From Candidatus Methylobacter favarea (GTDB lineage: Bacteria; Pseudomonadota; Gammaproteobacteria; Methylococcales; Methylomonadaceae): 61,312 bases of DNA. The stretch is taken from assembly GCF_902806695.1 (NCBI RefSeq), contig NZ_CADCXN010000042.1, forward strand, positions 1-61,312, written 5' to 3'. The notes beneath the pieces were generated by a model. The model saw nothing but the letters and a program-made list of their open reading frames with translations, was not told where the DNA came from and searched no databases. Each line of letters opens with the position of its first letter. Positions within the stretch are counted from its first letter, which is position 1. Of the stretch, positions 48,630 to 57,788 are shown one piece after another. The position numbers and the translations under genes were made by a program.

Positions 48630-48770
48630 CTACCCATTACTGGAATTGTTGTTATCGTAAGGCTGTGCTTTCACATTATCAGGAATTTTCGGCTTTTTTG
48701 CCGTGCGCAGGAGAATCAAGGCATTACCCAGAACAAACATGCAGGCGATTATAAATAACACTATCCACAT
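48630..48770 (-). CDS. 46-residue single-span membrane protein (DUF2897-like)
   Basis: ATG at 48770, TAG at 48630. The product begins MWIVLFIIACMFVLGNALIL, one transmembrane helix, followed by a short basic and polar tail (LRTAKKPKIPDNVKAQPYDN). The hydrophobic start and the KxPxN-type tail resemble the DUF2897 family of small gammaproteobacterial membrane proteins, of unknown role. The gene fills an otherwise empty 300-bp gap between dtd and rraA. The ORF is short, so coding status rests on its composition and family resemblance. Confidence 0.6.
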   Translation of the reverse strand: MWIVLFIIACMFVLGNALILLRTAKKPKIPDNVKAQPYDNNNSSNG

Positions 48771-48867
48771 TTAAATTTTGCTTTTTTGGCCTGAACAAGA
48801 AGCTTGCTATAGAATATGTCATACAGACCATTAACCCGCCCAAACATTCATTTTCGGGTCTTGAACC

Positions 48868-49353
48868 ATGACTTTTACTACTGCCGATCTTTGCGATGCG
48901 CATTCCGATGAAGAATATTTTCAGATTGCCGAGCCTCTGTTCAGGCCTTATGGCGCCAGGCCTGCCTTTTGCGGGCAGATCACCACGGTGAAAGTTTTCG
49001 AGGATAATGTTCTGGTCAAAGCAATTCTGGAACAGAAAGTTGAAAATAGAGTACTCGTTATTGATGGCGGCGGTTCGCACCGGTGCGCGCTGGTCGGCGA
49101 TAATCTGGCCAGGATTGCCATTGACAATGGCTGGCAGGGCATGGTGATTTATGGCTGCATCCGGGATTGCGCCATTATTGATAAACTTCCCATTGGCATT
49201 CGCGCATTGCATACCCATCCTCTAAAGAGCCATAAATCCGGCCATGGCGACCGCGATCTGTTAATCACTTTTGCCGGCGTCAATTTCAGAAAAAATCATT
49301 ATTTATATGCCGATACCGATGGAATCATCGTATCTGAAACCCTGTTGAGTTAA
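48868..49353 (+). CDS. rraA: RraA-family protein (RNase E regulator / HMG aldolase fold)
   Basis: 161 residues with family motifs TADLCDAH, FCGQITTVKVFEDN, VLVIDGGGSHRCALVGDNLA, DNGWQGMVIYGCIRDCAIID and LPIGIRALHTHPLKS. The GxIRD arginine is intact, a residue linked to aldolase activity in related enzymes. In E. coli RraA inhibits RNase E. ispH follows after 35 bp. Whether this copy acts as a regulator or as an aldolase is not decided by sequence. Confidence 0.94.
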   Translation: MTFTTADLCDAHSDEEYFQIAEPLFRPYGARPAFCGQITTVKVFEDNVLVKAILEQKVENRVLVIDGGGSHRCALVGDNLARIAIDNGWQGMVIYGCIRDCAIIDKLPIGIRALHTHPLKSHKSGHGDRDLLITFAGVNFRKNHYLYADTDGIIVSETLLS

Positions 49354-49388
49354 AATAACTCAACACTCCAACTTAAAGAAGCCAAACT

Positions 49389-50339
49389 ATGCAAATTGTA
49401 CTTGCCAACCCACGGGGATTCTGCGCCGGCGTAGACCGCGCCATTGAAATTGTTGATCAGGCCATCGAAGCCTTCGGGGCGCCGATTTATGTACGGCACG
49501 AAGTTGTGCACAACCGGACGGTGGTTGACGGTCTTAAAAAAAAAGGCGCCATTTTCATTGAAAATTTAAATGACGTGCCGGTCGGTTCCTATTTGATATT
49601 TAGCGCCCACGGCGTTTCCAAACAGGTACAGCAGGAAGCTAAAGAACGTAATTTAACAGTTTTTGATGCTACTTGCCCTCTGGTCACCAAAGTTCATTTG
49701 CAGGTTGCCAAACATGCAAAATCGGATCGCGAAGTGATTCTTATCGGTCATGCCGGACATCCGGAGGTTGAAGGCACCATGGGCCAGTATGAAAAAGCGA
49801 CAAAAAATGGCGGCATCTATTTGGTGGAAACGCCGCAGGATGTTGAAAATCTGGTAGTAAACAATCCGAAAAATCTGGCTTATGTGACGCAGACTACCTT
49901 ATCAATGACTGATACCAAAATCATGGTGGATGCTTTGAGAGCGCGCTTTACGGCCATTCAGGAACAGAAAAAAGATGACATCTGCTACGCCACCCAGAAC
50001 CGTCAGGATGCTGTCTATGAACTGGCTAAAACAGCCGATACCATTCTTGTAGTGGGTTCGCCTAACAGCTCCAATTCCAACCGCCTGCGCGAGATTGCTG
50101 AACAGTTGGGCAAGAGGGCCTATCTGATAGATACTGCCGATGATATGCAGCAGAGCTGGTTTGAGGGAATTGCCGTGGTCGGCGTTACCGCCGGCGCTTC
50201 CGCACCGGAAGTACTGGTCCAGGAAGTTATCAATCAGTTAAGGCAATGGGGCGGGCAATCGACTATCGAGAATCAGGGCATAGAAGAAAAAGTCGTCTTT
50301 TCATTGCCCAGAGAATTAAAGAAACAGTTGGAACACTGA
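49389..50339 (+). CDS. ispH: 4-hydroxy-3-methylbut-2-enyl diphosphate reductase
   Basis: Last step of the MEP isoprenoid pathway, an iron-sulfur enzyme making IPP and DMAPP. 316 residues with the three cluster cysteines in [16 protein letters not shown] (C13), [12 protein letters not shown] and [11 protein letters not shown], plus the [10 protein letters not shown] and [11 protein letters not shown] motifs. It matches the E. coli length of 316. It lies in an rraA-ispH-hslR run on the plus strand. Confidence 0.97.
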   Translation: MQIVLANPRGFCAGVDRAIEIVDQAIEAFGAPIYVRHEVVHNRTVVDGLKKKGAIFIENLNDVPVGSYLIFSAHGVSKQVQQEAKERNLTVFDATCPLVTKVHLQVAKHAKSDREVILIGHAGHPEVEGTMGQYEKATKNGGIYLVETPQDVENLVVNNPKNLAYVTQTTLSMTDTKIMVDALRARFTAIQEQKKDDICYATQNRQDAVYELAKTADTILVVGSPNSSNSNRLREIAEQLGKRAYLIDTADDMQQSWFEGIAVVGVTAGASAPEVLVQEVINQLRQWGGQSTIENQGIEEKVVFSLPRELKKQLEH

Positions 50340-50391
50340 TTTCTGTCTGACATCCCACTTTAGGTCAGAGACAAAATATTAAAAGTACTGT

Positions 50392-50784
50392 ATGGCTGAA
50401 CTGGAATCAATCCGTCTGGATAAATGGTTATGGACTGCGCGTTTTTTTAAGACGCGCAAACTGGCCGCCGAGGCCATCTCAGGCGGGAAAGTACATGTTA
50501 ACGGCCAGCGCGCCAAACCCGGCAAGGAAGTTAAACCGGGCGCCGCTCTTTCCATAACCAGGGACAGCTGTCTCTGGGAAATTACAATTACTGCTATCTC
50601 AAGCCAACGCCGCCCGGCTAAGGAAGCGGCTTTACTCTACGAAGAAAGTAGTGAAAGTCTAGCCAGACGTGAACAACAAACCATTCAGCGTCGTGAACAG
50701 CGGGAATTATTTGATTTCAGCGCCAGCAATCACAAACCGAACAAGAAAGAAAGACGGCTGATTCACAGTTTCAAGCAAAAATAG
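50392..50784 (+). CDS. hslR: Heat-shock protein 15, S4-domain ribosome rescue factor
   Basis: 130 residues. The S4 RNA-binding domain is at the N-terminus (IRLDKWLWTARFFKTRKLAAEAI, then GGKVHVNGQRAKPG), followed by a basic helical tail with KKERRLIHSF. Hsp15 binds the 50S subunit carrying nascent peptidyl-tRNA. Start is 52 bp after ispH; it converges with the DsrC-like gene. Confidence 0.93.
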   Translation: MAELESIRLDKWLWTARFFKTRKLAAEAISGGKVHVNGQRAKPGKEVKPGAALSITRDSCLWEITITAISSQRRPAKEAALLYEESSESLARREQQTIQRREQRELFDFSASNHKPNKKERRLIHSFKQK

Positions 50785-50803
50785 AAAGGCGTCATCCACT
50801 TCT

Positions 50804-51136
50804 CTACAAACAGGTGGGCGGTTTAGGCAATCCAGCCAGCTTGCAGGCATATTTCAATGGCCCGTCAGGAAACAATTTATGCAAATACCGGCTATTGCCT
50901 TTATTATCTCCAAGTTCCCTGGCCACTGCCTTAATGAACACACGGCTATTTGGCAGGTACTTGAAGCGCTTGTAAAAATCACGCATAAACAAAATAATTT
51001 CCCAGTGGCCTTCTTGCAACGAGATATTATTTAACTCGGCAAGCCGCTTTGCGACTTCTTCGCTCCAGTCCGCGGGATTCACTAAAAAGCCCTGTTCGCT
51101 TGTTTCAGGACACAGCTTTTTAACTATCAACACCAT
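50804..51136 (-). CDS. DsrC/TusE sulfur carrier with both conserved cysteines
   Basis: 110 residues of the DsrC/TusE family: GFLVNPADWSEEVAKRLAE, EGHWEIILFMRDFYKRF, LFPDGPLKYACKLAGLPKPP. The C-terminal arm has a penultimate cysteine (C109) and a second cysteine exactly ten residues before it (C98). This Cys-x10-Cys pair marks DsrC proper, whereas TusE normally keeps only the last one. It overlaps the DsrH/TusB gene by 10 bp. It could carry sulfur for tRNA 2-thiolation or for another sulfur route; no sulfite reductase is nearby. Confidence 0.9.
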   Translation of the reverse strand: MVLIVKKLCPETSEQGFLVNPADWSEEVAKRLAELNNISLQEGHWEIILFMRDFYKRFKYLPNSRVFIKAVARELGDNKGNSRYLHKLFPDGPLKYACKLAGLPKPPTCL

Positions 51137-51417
51137 GATTGAATTACCGTATTTTTAATAGTCAGGTCAACCAGCTCAGCATAGTCAATTACTTCTATTC
51201 CCTTAACCAGCTCCTCAGCCATTATTCCACGCACGCTTATGTCATCGGATAATACACAAAGCCGATTGGTGGTGAGTTGCCGGCTTAAGCTGTCACTTAG
51301 CGCCCCTTTTTGCAAAATGCGCAGAACCGAGTTTTCAAGGAAGACGATTACATCGCCAGAATCACTTCGTTCCAGGATGGCAGTCTCAATAGGCGATTGA
51401 AAAACAAGGTGCAACAC
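51127..51417 (-). CDS. DsrH/TusB-like sulfur relay protein
   Basis: 96 residues: MLHLVFQSPIETAILERSDSGDVIVF with LENSVLRILQKGA, and VIDYAELVDLTIKNTVIQSW near the end. Size, the start and the final tryptophan match DsrH/TusB, which form a complex with DsrE/TusD and DsrF/TusC and hand sulfur to DsrC/TusE. Those two partners are not in this window. It lies between the SMR gene and the DsrC gene in a tight run. Confidence 0.82.
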   Translation of the reverse strand: MLHLVFQSPIETAILERSDSGDVIVFLENSVLRILQKGALSDSLSRQLTTNRLCVLSDDISVRGIMAEELVKGIEVIDYAELVDLTIKNTVIQSWC

Positions 51418-51418
51418 G

Positions 51419-51739
51419 CTAATTTTTATCAGTCAATTTAAGGCCGATAATGCCGACGACTACCAGGGCAAGCGACACCAGCCGATATAAGTCGGCCGAT
51501 TCCTTAAACAGGACAATGCCCGCTAAAGCCACTCCAACTGCTCCCATACCGGTCCAGACAGCATAAGCGGTTCCCAGCGGCAAGGTTTTTATTGCCATCA
51601 TCAACAAATAGAAACTGACCACAGCGGACACCATTGTGCCTATGCTGGGCCACAGTTTGGTAAATCCCTGATTATATTTAAGACTTAAAGCAAACACTAT
51701 TTCGGCGAAACCCGCAGAAAATAAAAGCACCCACGCCAC
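51419..51739 (-). CDS. Small multidrug resistance transporter, SugE/Gdx type
   Basis: 106 residues with four membrane spans. The coupling glutamate is E13 in SAGFAEIVFALSLK, and LGTAYAVWTGMGAVG is the Gdx-type loop (EmrE has a different version). Gdx proteins export guanidinium in exchange for protons. I see no guanidine riboswitch fold in the 80 bp upstream. It is the first gene of a minus-strand run with the sulfur-relay genes, spaced by 1-2 bp. Confidence 0.9.
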   Translation of the reverse strand: MAWVLLFSAGFAEIVFALSLKYNQGFTKLWPSIGTMVSAVVSFYLLMMAIKTLPLGTAYAVWTGMGAVGVALAGIVLFKESADLYRLVSLALVVVGIIGLKLTDKN

Positions 51740-51822
51740 GATTACCCCTTTCTTTGTGTATATATTTAAGATATTTTACAATAGCATGATGATATATACC
51801 TGAAAATTGCCCAGTATTATAA

Positions 51823-52542
51823 ATGGAAAGCAAATCCTCGTTCCTGATCGGTAATCCAGCCCAAATAATCAGTCATCTATCGTTATTATTTAATAATAAA
51901 TGCCTGATCAGCGCTAATTTTGGCGATAATAACGATTCCTTCATTACTACCATAATAAAAATTGATAAAAAAAATCATTCGCTAATTCTGGATTATGCCC
52001 CAAAAGAATATTTAAGTCAGCAAGCGCTTAATTCTGCCAATACAATTTTCAAAACTGAATACCTTGGCATCAAAGTCACTTTCCCCGTAACCCGGCTGAT
52101 AAAAACTCAATATGAAGGAGGTCCGGCATTCATCATGCCTATTCCTGAGGTAATTCTTTGGATACAGCGCAGAGAATTCTACCGGGTAAAATCACCTGTT
52201 TCAAAGTCCAGTTACTGCAGGGTGTTACTGGAAAACCGGGAGCCAATCGATCTTAAGTTATATGATATCAGTCTCTCCGGTTTTTCAATGCTTAATGAAG
52301 CAGGCGAAATTTCTCATTTGCTGGTTCTTAACGCGCAGTTTGATCAATGCAGACTTGTACTCGCGGAAGCAGACGAAGATACTGTTTCTTTTGAAATACG
52401 AAATGTGTATCTGATTAACCCGGTAAAACTGAATAAAATTGAGAAAATAGGCTGTAAATTTACCCATATAACTTCTGCCTTTGAATCCGCTATCCAGCGC
52501 TATATGCAGAAGATCGAGAGAGAAAACAAATTTAAAACTTGA
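51823..52542 (+). CDS. YcgR-type PilZ-domain c-di-GMP effector
   Basis: 239 residues. The N-terminal half fits the YcgR domain (CLISANFGDNNDSFITTI, LILDYAP). The PilZ domain begins at the RxxxR motif RREFYR (R117-R121) and continues to DISLSG (D148-G153), the two c-di-GMP contacts. YcgR acts as a flagellar brake in enterics; no flagellar gene lies nearby, so the target is not shown. It is transcribed separately, with 90 bp to xseA. Confidence 0.9.
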   Translation: MESKSSFLIGNPAQIISHLSLLFNNKCLISANFGDNNDSFITTIIKIDKKNHSLILDYAPKEYLSQQALNSANTIFKTEYLGIKVTFPVTRLIKTQYEGGPAFIMPIPEVILWIQRREFYRVKSPVSKSSYCRVLLENREPIDLKLYDISLSGFSMLNEAGEISHLLVLNAQFDQCRLVLAEADEDTVSFEIRNVYLINPVKLNKIEKIGCKFTHITSAFESAIQRYMQKIERENKFKT

Positions 52543-52629
52543 CTCTTCTGACCTTAAACCGGACTGTTGCCTCTGGTTGATTTATAGCAGTTTGAATTCC
52601 GTTCCTTATGCCTGCCCCTTGTTTAATTC

Positions 52630-53991
52630 ATGACTATTTCCTCGTACCCTGCTGCACAACGCCTGATACTGACTGTTACCCAACTGAACCGTGAAGTCAG
52701 TCAACTGCTTAACGAGCATTTTCTGACTGTTCTGGTTGAAGGTGAAATATCCAATTTGAGTACGCCCTCGTCAGGACATATCTATTTTTCTCTAAAAGAT
52801 GCGAACGCCCAGATACGCTGTGCAATGTTTCGCACTTACCAGCGCAAACTGGATTTCAAGCCTGAAAACGGCAAACAGGTTGTGGTGAAAGCGCAGGTCA
52901 GTCTGTATGAGCCTAGAGGCGACTTCCAGCTTATTGTCGAGCATATTGAAAAAGCCGGCGACGGCGCTTTACGCAAGGCGTTTGATGCATTAAAACGTAA
53001 ATTGCTAGAGGAAGGTTTGTTTGATATTGCCATCAAACAACGCCTGCCGGCCTTGCCAAAAGCCATAGGAATAATAACCTCGCCGTCAGGCGCTGCGATC
53101 AGGGACATTCTGACTGTTTTAAAAAGGCGGTTTGCGGCGGTGCCGGTTATTATTTATCCGGTTGCAGTACAGGGAGAAAATGCAAAAAATGAAATTGTCA
53201 GGGCACTGGCCACAGCTAATGAGCACAACCTATGCGATGTGATTATTCTGGCACGGGGCGGCGGATCACTGGAAGATCTCTGGGCCTTCAATGAAGAAAT
53301 CGTTGCCCGGGCTATTTTTGCCAGCAAAATTCCAATCATTTCAGGCGTAGGGCACGAAACCGACGTTACCATCACTGATTTTGCGGCAGACTTGCGGGCA
53401 GCCACGCCCTCGGCAGCGGCTGAACATGCAACTCCCGACCATCAGGAATGGCTGGCCAAATTTATTTATTTCGAAGCTCGATTGCAACAGCAACTGCAGA
53501 GGAAACTGAGCCAGAAGCAGCAGTTATTAGGCTGGTTAACTAAAAGATTACAGCAGCTGCACCCCGGCAAGAAAATGGCAAGAAATGCGCAGCGAATGGA
53601 CGAGCTTGAGTTAAGGCTTAATCAGGCCATTCAGATAAGGCTTCGCCATAATCTGAGCAAGCTTGAGACTAAAATGGCTAATTTATGGCAATTTAATCCT
53701 GCCGTACTTATAAAAAATCATCAACAGCGACAACTTTATTTAAGCAAATGCCTGATCAACATAACTCAACACAAACTGGATCAGTTAAACCAGCGCTTAG
53801 TAAACTCAAGCCAGACATTACATGCTGTCAGTCCCCTGGCGACATTGAAGCGAGGTTATGCAATGGCTATCCACCTGCCTTCCAGACAGCTTGTCCGCTC
53901 TACCGAACAGTTGGCCCCGGGCGATATGGTACAAACCCGCATTGCCCACGGTCAATTCACCAGTCAGATCCAGACGATTGAAGATGATTAA
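52630..53991 (+). CDS. xseA: Exodeoxyribonuclease VII large subunit
   Basis: 453 residues. N-terminal OB-fold (VEGEISNLSTPSSGHIYFSL), catalytic region with GVGHETDVTITDFAADLRAATPSAAAE and RGGGSLEDLWAFNEE, then long coiled coils rich in glutamine (KLSQKQQLLGWLTKRLQQL) that bind XseB. The length matches E. coli (456). xseB is not in the neighbourhood. Confidence 0.96.
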   Translation: MTISSYPAAQRLILTVTQLNREVSQLLNEHFLTVLVEGEISNLSTPSSGHIYFSLKDANAQIRCAMFRTYQRKLDFKPENGKQVVVKAQVSLYEPRGDFQLIVEHIEKAGDGALRKAFDALKRKLLEEGLFDIAIKQRLPALPKAIGIITSPSGAAIRDILTVLKRRFAAVPVIIYPVAVQGENAKNEIVRALATANEHNLCDVIILARGGGSLEDLWAFNEEIVARAIFASKIPIISGVGHETDVTITDFAADLRAATPSAAAEHATPDHQEWLAKFIYFEARLQQQLQRKLSQKQQLLGWLTKRLQQLHPGKKMARNAQRMDELELRLNQAIQIRLRHNLSKLETKMANLWQFNPAVLIKNHQQRQLYLSKCLINITQHKLDQLNQRLVNSSQTLHAVSPLATLKRGYAMAIHLPSRQLVRSTEQLAPGDMVQTRIAHGQFTSQIQTIEDD

Positions 53992-54034
53992 CAGTCAATA
54001 TACGGAAGAGATATCGCCTTTTGCTTCTTGCTGA

Positions 54035-54571
54035 TTACGCTAAAGATCCGGCTTCAAACGGCCATTGCTCGATCACCTTATAAAAAACGCCGCCAGCCTT
54101 GCTACAGGATTCAACAAGACAAAATGAGTTGGCCTGCCAAACGACAGGTTCGCAATCCTGATCAACCCATGCGTTGCCATGTCTGGCCAGGGTAATATGA
54201 GGCGCATAAGGCCTGGCGTCAATTTGCAAACCGCAATTTTCAACCGCCAGACCCAACGCTTCGACCAATATCATTAATTTACTTGGCGGCGGCTGCCGAG
54301 AGGCAAGGCATAGCACTTTGGGTTTTTTCCAGTAAGTGAGCCGGTCAAACGTTACTACAAAAGGTTCGGCAGAAATAGCGGCGGCGCTTTTTTTAATTAA
54401 TAATTCAGCGCTTGTGTCAATATTTCCTAAAAACACCAGGGTTACATGCAAATTTTGCGGCAGCACCCATTTGAATTCTTTAGCCTGAATGGACTGACAC
54501 AACCGCACCAACTTTTGTCTGGTGGTATCGTCAGGCCATAAAGCAAAAAATAGTCTGGAAACATTGGCCAT
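54035..54571 (-). CDS. thpR: RNA 2',3'-cyclic phosphodiesterase (2'-5' RNA ligase family)
   Basis: 178 residues of the 2H phosphoesterase type, with the two HxT motifs LHVTLVFLG (H42, T44) and PHITLARHG (H125, T127). The N-terminus SRLFFALWPDD is typical of ThpR. Acts on cyclic 2',3'-phosphate ends or 2'-5' linkages in RNA. It converges with xseA. Confidence 0.93.
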   Translation of the reverse strand: MANVSRLFFALWPDDTTRQKLVRLCQSIQAKEFKWVLPQNLHVTLVFLGNIDTSAELLIKKSAAAISAEPFVVTFDRLTYWKKPKVLCLASRQPPPSKLMILVEALGLAVENCGLQIDARPYAPHITLARHGNAWVDQDCEPVVWQANSFCLVESCSKAGGVFYKVIEQWPFEAGSLA

Positions 54572-54625
54572 TGATTAAGCCCTGATTTGATTGACGGCCT
54601 GAATAATAACGCCGGTGAATAATTC

Positions 54626-54785
54626 TACTTTGTCAGATTAATGTGCAAGCTCGTCATACTCGCCGGGAAGCGGGTATCCAGTGCCATGGATGGCAAGGTC
54701 AAATCCATCCATGGAACCTAGATTCCGGCAATCCATGCCGGAATGACGATCTTGGAAAATAGTGATCGTGTAATCTGACAAAGTA
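54626..54785. mobile_element. MITE-like element with 15-bp terminal inverted repeats
   Basis: TACTTTGTCAGATTA at 54626-54640 and TAATCTGACAAAGTA at 54771-54785 are exact inverted copies 160 bp end to end. Both ends begin or finish with TA, as expected for elements that duplicate a TA target (IS630/Tc1-mariner). Inside are CCATGGATGG/CCATCCATGG (54684-54693, 54705-54714) and ATTCCGGCA/TGCCGGAAT (54722-54730, 54736-54744), and CGTCAT/ATGACG. It encodes no protein. It lies between thpR and trkH. Confidence 0.75.
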
Positions 54786-54821
54786 GAGATAAGCTTCGAC
54801 AAATTCATAGAGCGGCAGAAC

Positions 54822-56279
54822 TTATTTTTTCCAGAACTCAGGCACGAATAAAATCACAATGGAGAATATTTGTACCCGGCCCAACAGCATGGCCAGAATA
54901 CATACGCCTGATTGAAAATCGCTCAAACTGGCGTAAGTCATTGCCGGCCCCACTTGCTCAAGGCCGGGACCGGCATTGTTGAAGCAGGCGATAATCGCGG
55001 AGAAAGAGGTCATAAAATCCAGCCCGCTCAACAGCAGCATAAATACCAGAATTACAATGCTCATAAAATACAGAAAAATAAAACCGGTGATCGAAGTAAC
55101 AATATCGTGGCTGACAACAGTATCGCCTATTTTCAGGGGCTTGACGGCATAAGGATGGATAAATTTATACAGTTCCAGTCGGGCTTGCCTCATAAGAACA
55201 ATTGTCCGAATCATACGAATACCGCCGCCGGTAGAACCGGATGAGGCGGCAATACAACTCAAAAACAGCATCCACATAGGCACAAAAACAGGCCATTGAT
55301 TAAAATCCTGGGTAGAGAATCCGCAATCTGTTGCAATAGTGACCACATTAAATGAAGCATGGCGCAAAGCGGTAAGGAAATCGGAATAGGTTCCTGCGTG
55401 CTGCAAAATCGCTGCCGACACCACACAGCTTACTAACATGAGCAGCAGAAAACTCCTTGCCTCCCGGTCCTGCCCATAAGGGTTTAATGAGCGTTTTTTA
55501 AAAACGATATAATGAGTGGCGAAATTGATGGCTGCCAGCAATTGAAATACCGTTAATACCACTTCGACAGATAAGGAATCGAAAAAACCTATACTGCTGT
55601 CATGCGTGGAAAAACCGCCCAAGCTCATCGCGGAAAAAGCATGACAGATTGCATCAAACCAGTTCATTCCCGCCAATCGCAAAGCGATAATGCAGGCCAA
55701 CGTAATGCCCGCATAAACCAACCATAATGCTTTTGCTGTTTGGGCCACGCGCGGAGGCAAATCGGCTTCCTTGACAGTTCCCGGCGATTCAGCTTTGTAC
55801 AATTGCATGCCGCCGATACCTAAAATAGGTAAAATGGCGACCGCAAAAATAATAATGCCCATGCCGGCAATCCAGCATAGCTCATGTCGCCAGAGATTAA
55901 TTGACATCGGCAAATGGTCAATATCGCTTAGAACCGTGGCGCCGGTCGTAGTAAGAGCGGAAGCGACTTCGAAATAAGCATCGATAAAACTGATTCCCGG
56001 CAAATAAAACAGCAGCGGTAAAGTACAAAATACCGGCGTCAATGACCAGGTAATCGCCACTAACAGAAACCCTGCTTGCCTTGATACCGATTTGGGCGTT
56101 CGCAGGGTCGGGATAAACATCAGAGCGCCGGTCAGCAAGGTAATTAAAGAGCCCTTGGAAAAAGCGCTAGCGGCGCCGTCCCCGGCTATAAAGGAAGTCA
56201 GCAGACAGGTGGCCATTAAGCCGCTAAATCCCATTAGGACCAAGCCAAAGACGTGGATAATAATAACAATGACATTCAT
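54822..56279 (-). CDS. trkH: Potassium uptake protein TrkH
   Basis: Potassium-translocating membrane subunit. 485 residues with about ten spans and four pore-loop repeats: SALTTTGATVL, SAMSLGGFSTHDSS, TDCGFSTQDF and CFNNAGPGLEQVG. SCIAASSGSTGGGIRMIRTIVL, quoted here as ASSGSTGGGIRMIRT, is characteristic. It is 140 bp downstream of trkA on the same strand, so both can be made from one transcript. Confidence 0.96.
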   Translation of the reverse strand: MNVIVIIIHVFGLVLMGFSGLMATCLLTSFIAGDGAASAFSKGSLITLLTGALMFIPTLRTPKSVSRQAGFLLVAITWSLTPVFCTLPLLFYLPGISFIDAYFEVASALTTTGATVLSDIDHLPMSINLWRHELCWIAGMGIIIFAVAILPILGIGGMQLYKAESPGTVKEADLPPRVAQTAKALWLVYAGITLACIIALRLAGMNWFDAICHAFSAMSLGGFSTHDSSIGFFDSLSVEVVLTVFQLLAAINFATHYIVFKKRSLNPYGQDREARSFLLLMLVSCVVSAAILQHAGTYSDFLTALRHASFNVVTIATDCGFSTQDFNQWPVFVPMWMLFLSCIAASSGSTGGGIRMIRTIVLMRQARLELYKFIHPYAVKPLKIGDTVVSHDIVTSITGFIFLYFMSIVILVFMLLLSGLDFMTSFSAIIACFNNAGPGLEQVGPAMTYASLSDFQSGVCILAMLLGRVQIFSIVILFVPEFWKK

Positions 56280-56420
56280 GTCAGCATTTAAAAGCCAGGC
56301 TGCACCACAGCAGCAAAAGACGAAAAACTGGGTTATCGTATTGTTGCCTGCCAGAACAATGAGGCATAAAGAGCAGCAAAGGTTCGCAAAACAATATCAT
56401 CAGCACGGTTGTTGCGCCCC

Positions 56421-57788
56421 TTATGGTTGAAGCGGCTGAAAAATCTTCTCGATCTCTGCAACCAGTTTTTTTTCCCTCGCAAACATTATGACATGATCGC
56501 CTTCTTCAAATACTGTGTCATGATGGATTGGAATGACTTGCTGCTGGCGAATCAATGCGCCCATCACAATGCCGGCAGGAAACTTTATACTGTCTACCCG
56601 TTGCCCAACCACTGAATGAGGGCCGCCGCTTCGATGGGCTATGGCCTCTATGGCTTCGGCGGTGCCGCCGCATAACGAACTGACCTGGGCTACGTCACCT
56701 CTGCGTACATGCTTTAAAATGCTGCCCAGCGTTTCCTGGTTGGGGAGCACAGCCACATCAATACCGGTGCCGGGTAATAATTTGCTGTAAGAAACATGAT
56801 TAAGTAGACAGATGGCCTTGCGGGCGCCCAAATTTTTAGCCAGGGAAGCGGAAATAATGTTTACACCGTCATTATCGGTGATGGCGCAAAACAAATCGGT
56901 ATTGTCGATGGACTCATCCAGCAACAAGGTATCGTCAACGCAATCCCCCCTCAATACCACCGTATGTTCAAGATCATTGGCGATTTTTTTTGCCCTGACA
57001 GGGTCTTTTTCGATGATTTTTACATGATGATCATTTTCCAGCGCCAGCGCCAACCGTTTGCCAATATGGCCGCCGCCGGCAATAATGATACGATTTAACG
57101 GGGCCTCCAGCTTGTCCAATGCCTTCAACACTCGACGCACTTCATTGCGAGGCGCAACGAAAAAAACCTCATCGCCTGTAGCTACAATGGCTTCGCCATC
57201 CACCGCCTGGGGCACGCCTTGCCGAAAAATTGCCACCACGCGGATTTTGCCGTCAGCCAGGCGTTCCTTCACGTCATTAATTCTTTTACCCGTCAAAAAG
57301 CCGCCATTCACCACTTTAACTGAAAACAGCCGTACCAGGCCCTCAGCAAAATCGGAAATATGCAGAACACCGGGAAAGTCGATTAAATTGCGAATTGATT
57401 CCATAACCATCTGTTCCGGACTGATGACAATATCTACCGGTATGCCCGCTGGACCGAATAATTTCGGATTTTTCAGATAATCAATGGCCCGTACCCGCGC
57501 GATGGTTTTAGGACGGCTATACAGCGTATTGATAATCATGCAGGCCAGCATATTAGTCTCATCACGGTCGGTTACCGCAATAACCATGTCGGCAGTATCT
57601 AACCCTGCCTGTTCCAGAACAGTAGGATGAGCTGCATTACCTGTGACCGTCGCTATATCAAATCTTTCTTTTAAGGCATCGAGCAGTTGCTGTTTGAAAT
57701 CAATAACAACAATATCATTCTCTTCACTCGCCAATGCGCTGGCAACTGACGAGCCGGTAACGCCGGCGCCAAGGATCACTATTTTCAT
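56421..57788 (-). CDS. trkA: Potassium uptake regulator TrkA (two RCK domains)
   Basis: Cytoplasmic nucleotide-gated regulator of Trk. 455 residues with two Rossmann units: KIVILGAGVTGSSVASAL at residue 2 and RIIIAGGGHIGKRLALAL near 233, each followed by a TrkA-C domain. VIAVTDRDETNMLACM and FCAITDNDGVNIISASL are the matching second motifs. It sits directly upstream of trkH. Confidence 0.96.
   Translation of the reverse strand: MKIVILGAGVTGSSVASALASEENDIVVIDFKQQLLDALKERFDIATVTGNAAHPTVLEQAGLDTADMVIAVTDRDETNMLACMIINTLYSRPKTIARVRAIDYLKNPKLFGPAGIPVDIVISPEQMVMESIRNLIDFPGVLHISDFAEGLVRLFSVKVVNGGFLTGKRINDVKERLADGKIRVVAIFRQGVPQAVDGEAIVATGDEVFFVAPRNEVRRVLKALDKLEAPLNRIIIAGGGHIGKRLALALENDHHVKIIEKDPVRAKKIANDLEHTVVLRGDCVDDTLLLDESIDNTDLFCAITDNDGVNIISASLAKNLGARKAICLLNHVSYSKLLPGTGIDVAVLPNQETLGSILKHVRRGDVAQVSSLCGGTAEAIEAIAHRSGGPHSVVGQRVDSIKFPAGIVMGALIRQQQVIPIHHDTVFEEGDHVIMFAREKKLVAEIEKIFQPLQP

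Noticed and set aside
51740-51822. Guanidine riboswitch upstream of the SMR exporter
   Set aside because: Gdx-type exporters are often under such control, but the 80-bp leader is AT-rich and I could not place the conserved stems or the ACGR motif.
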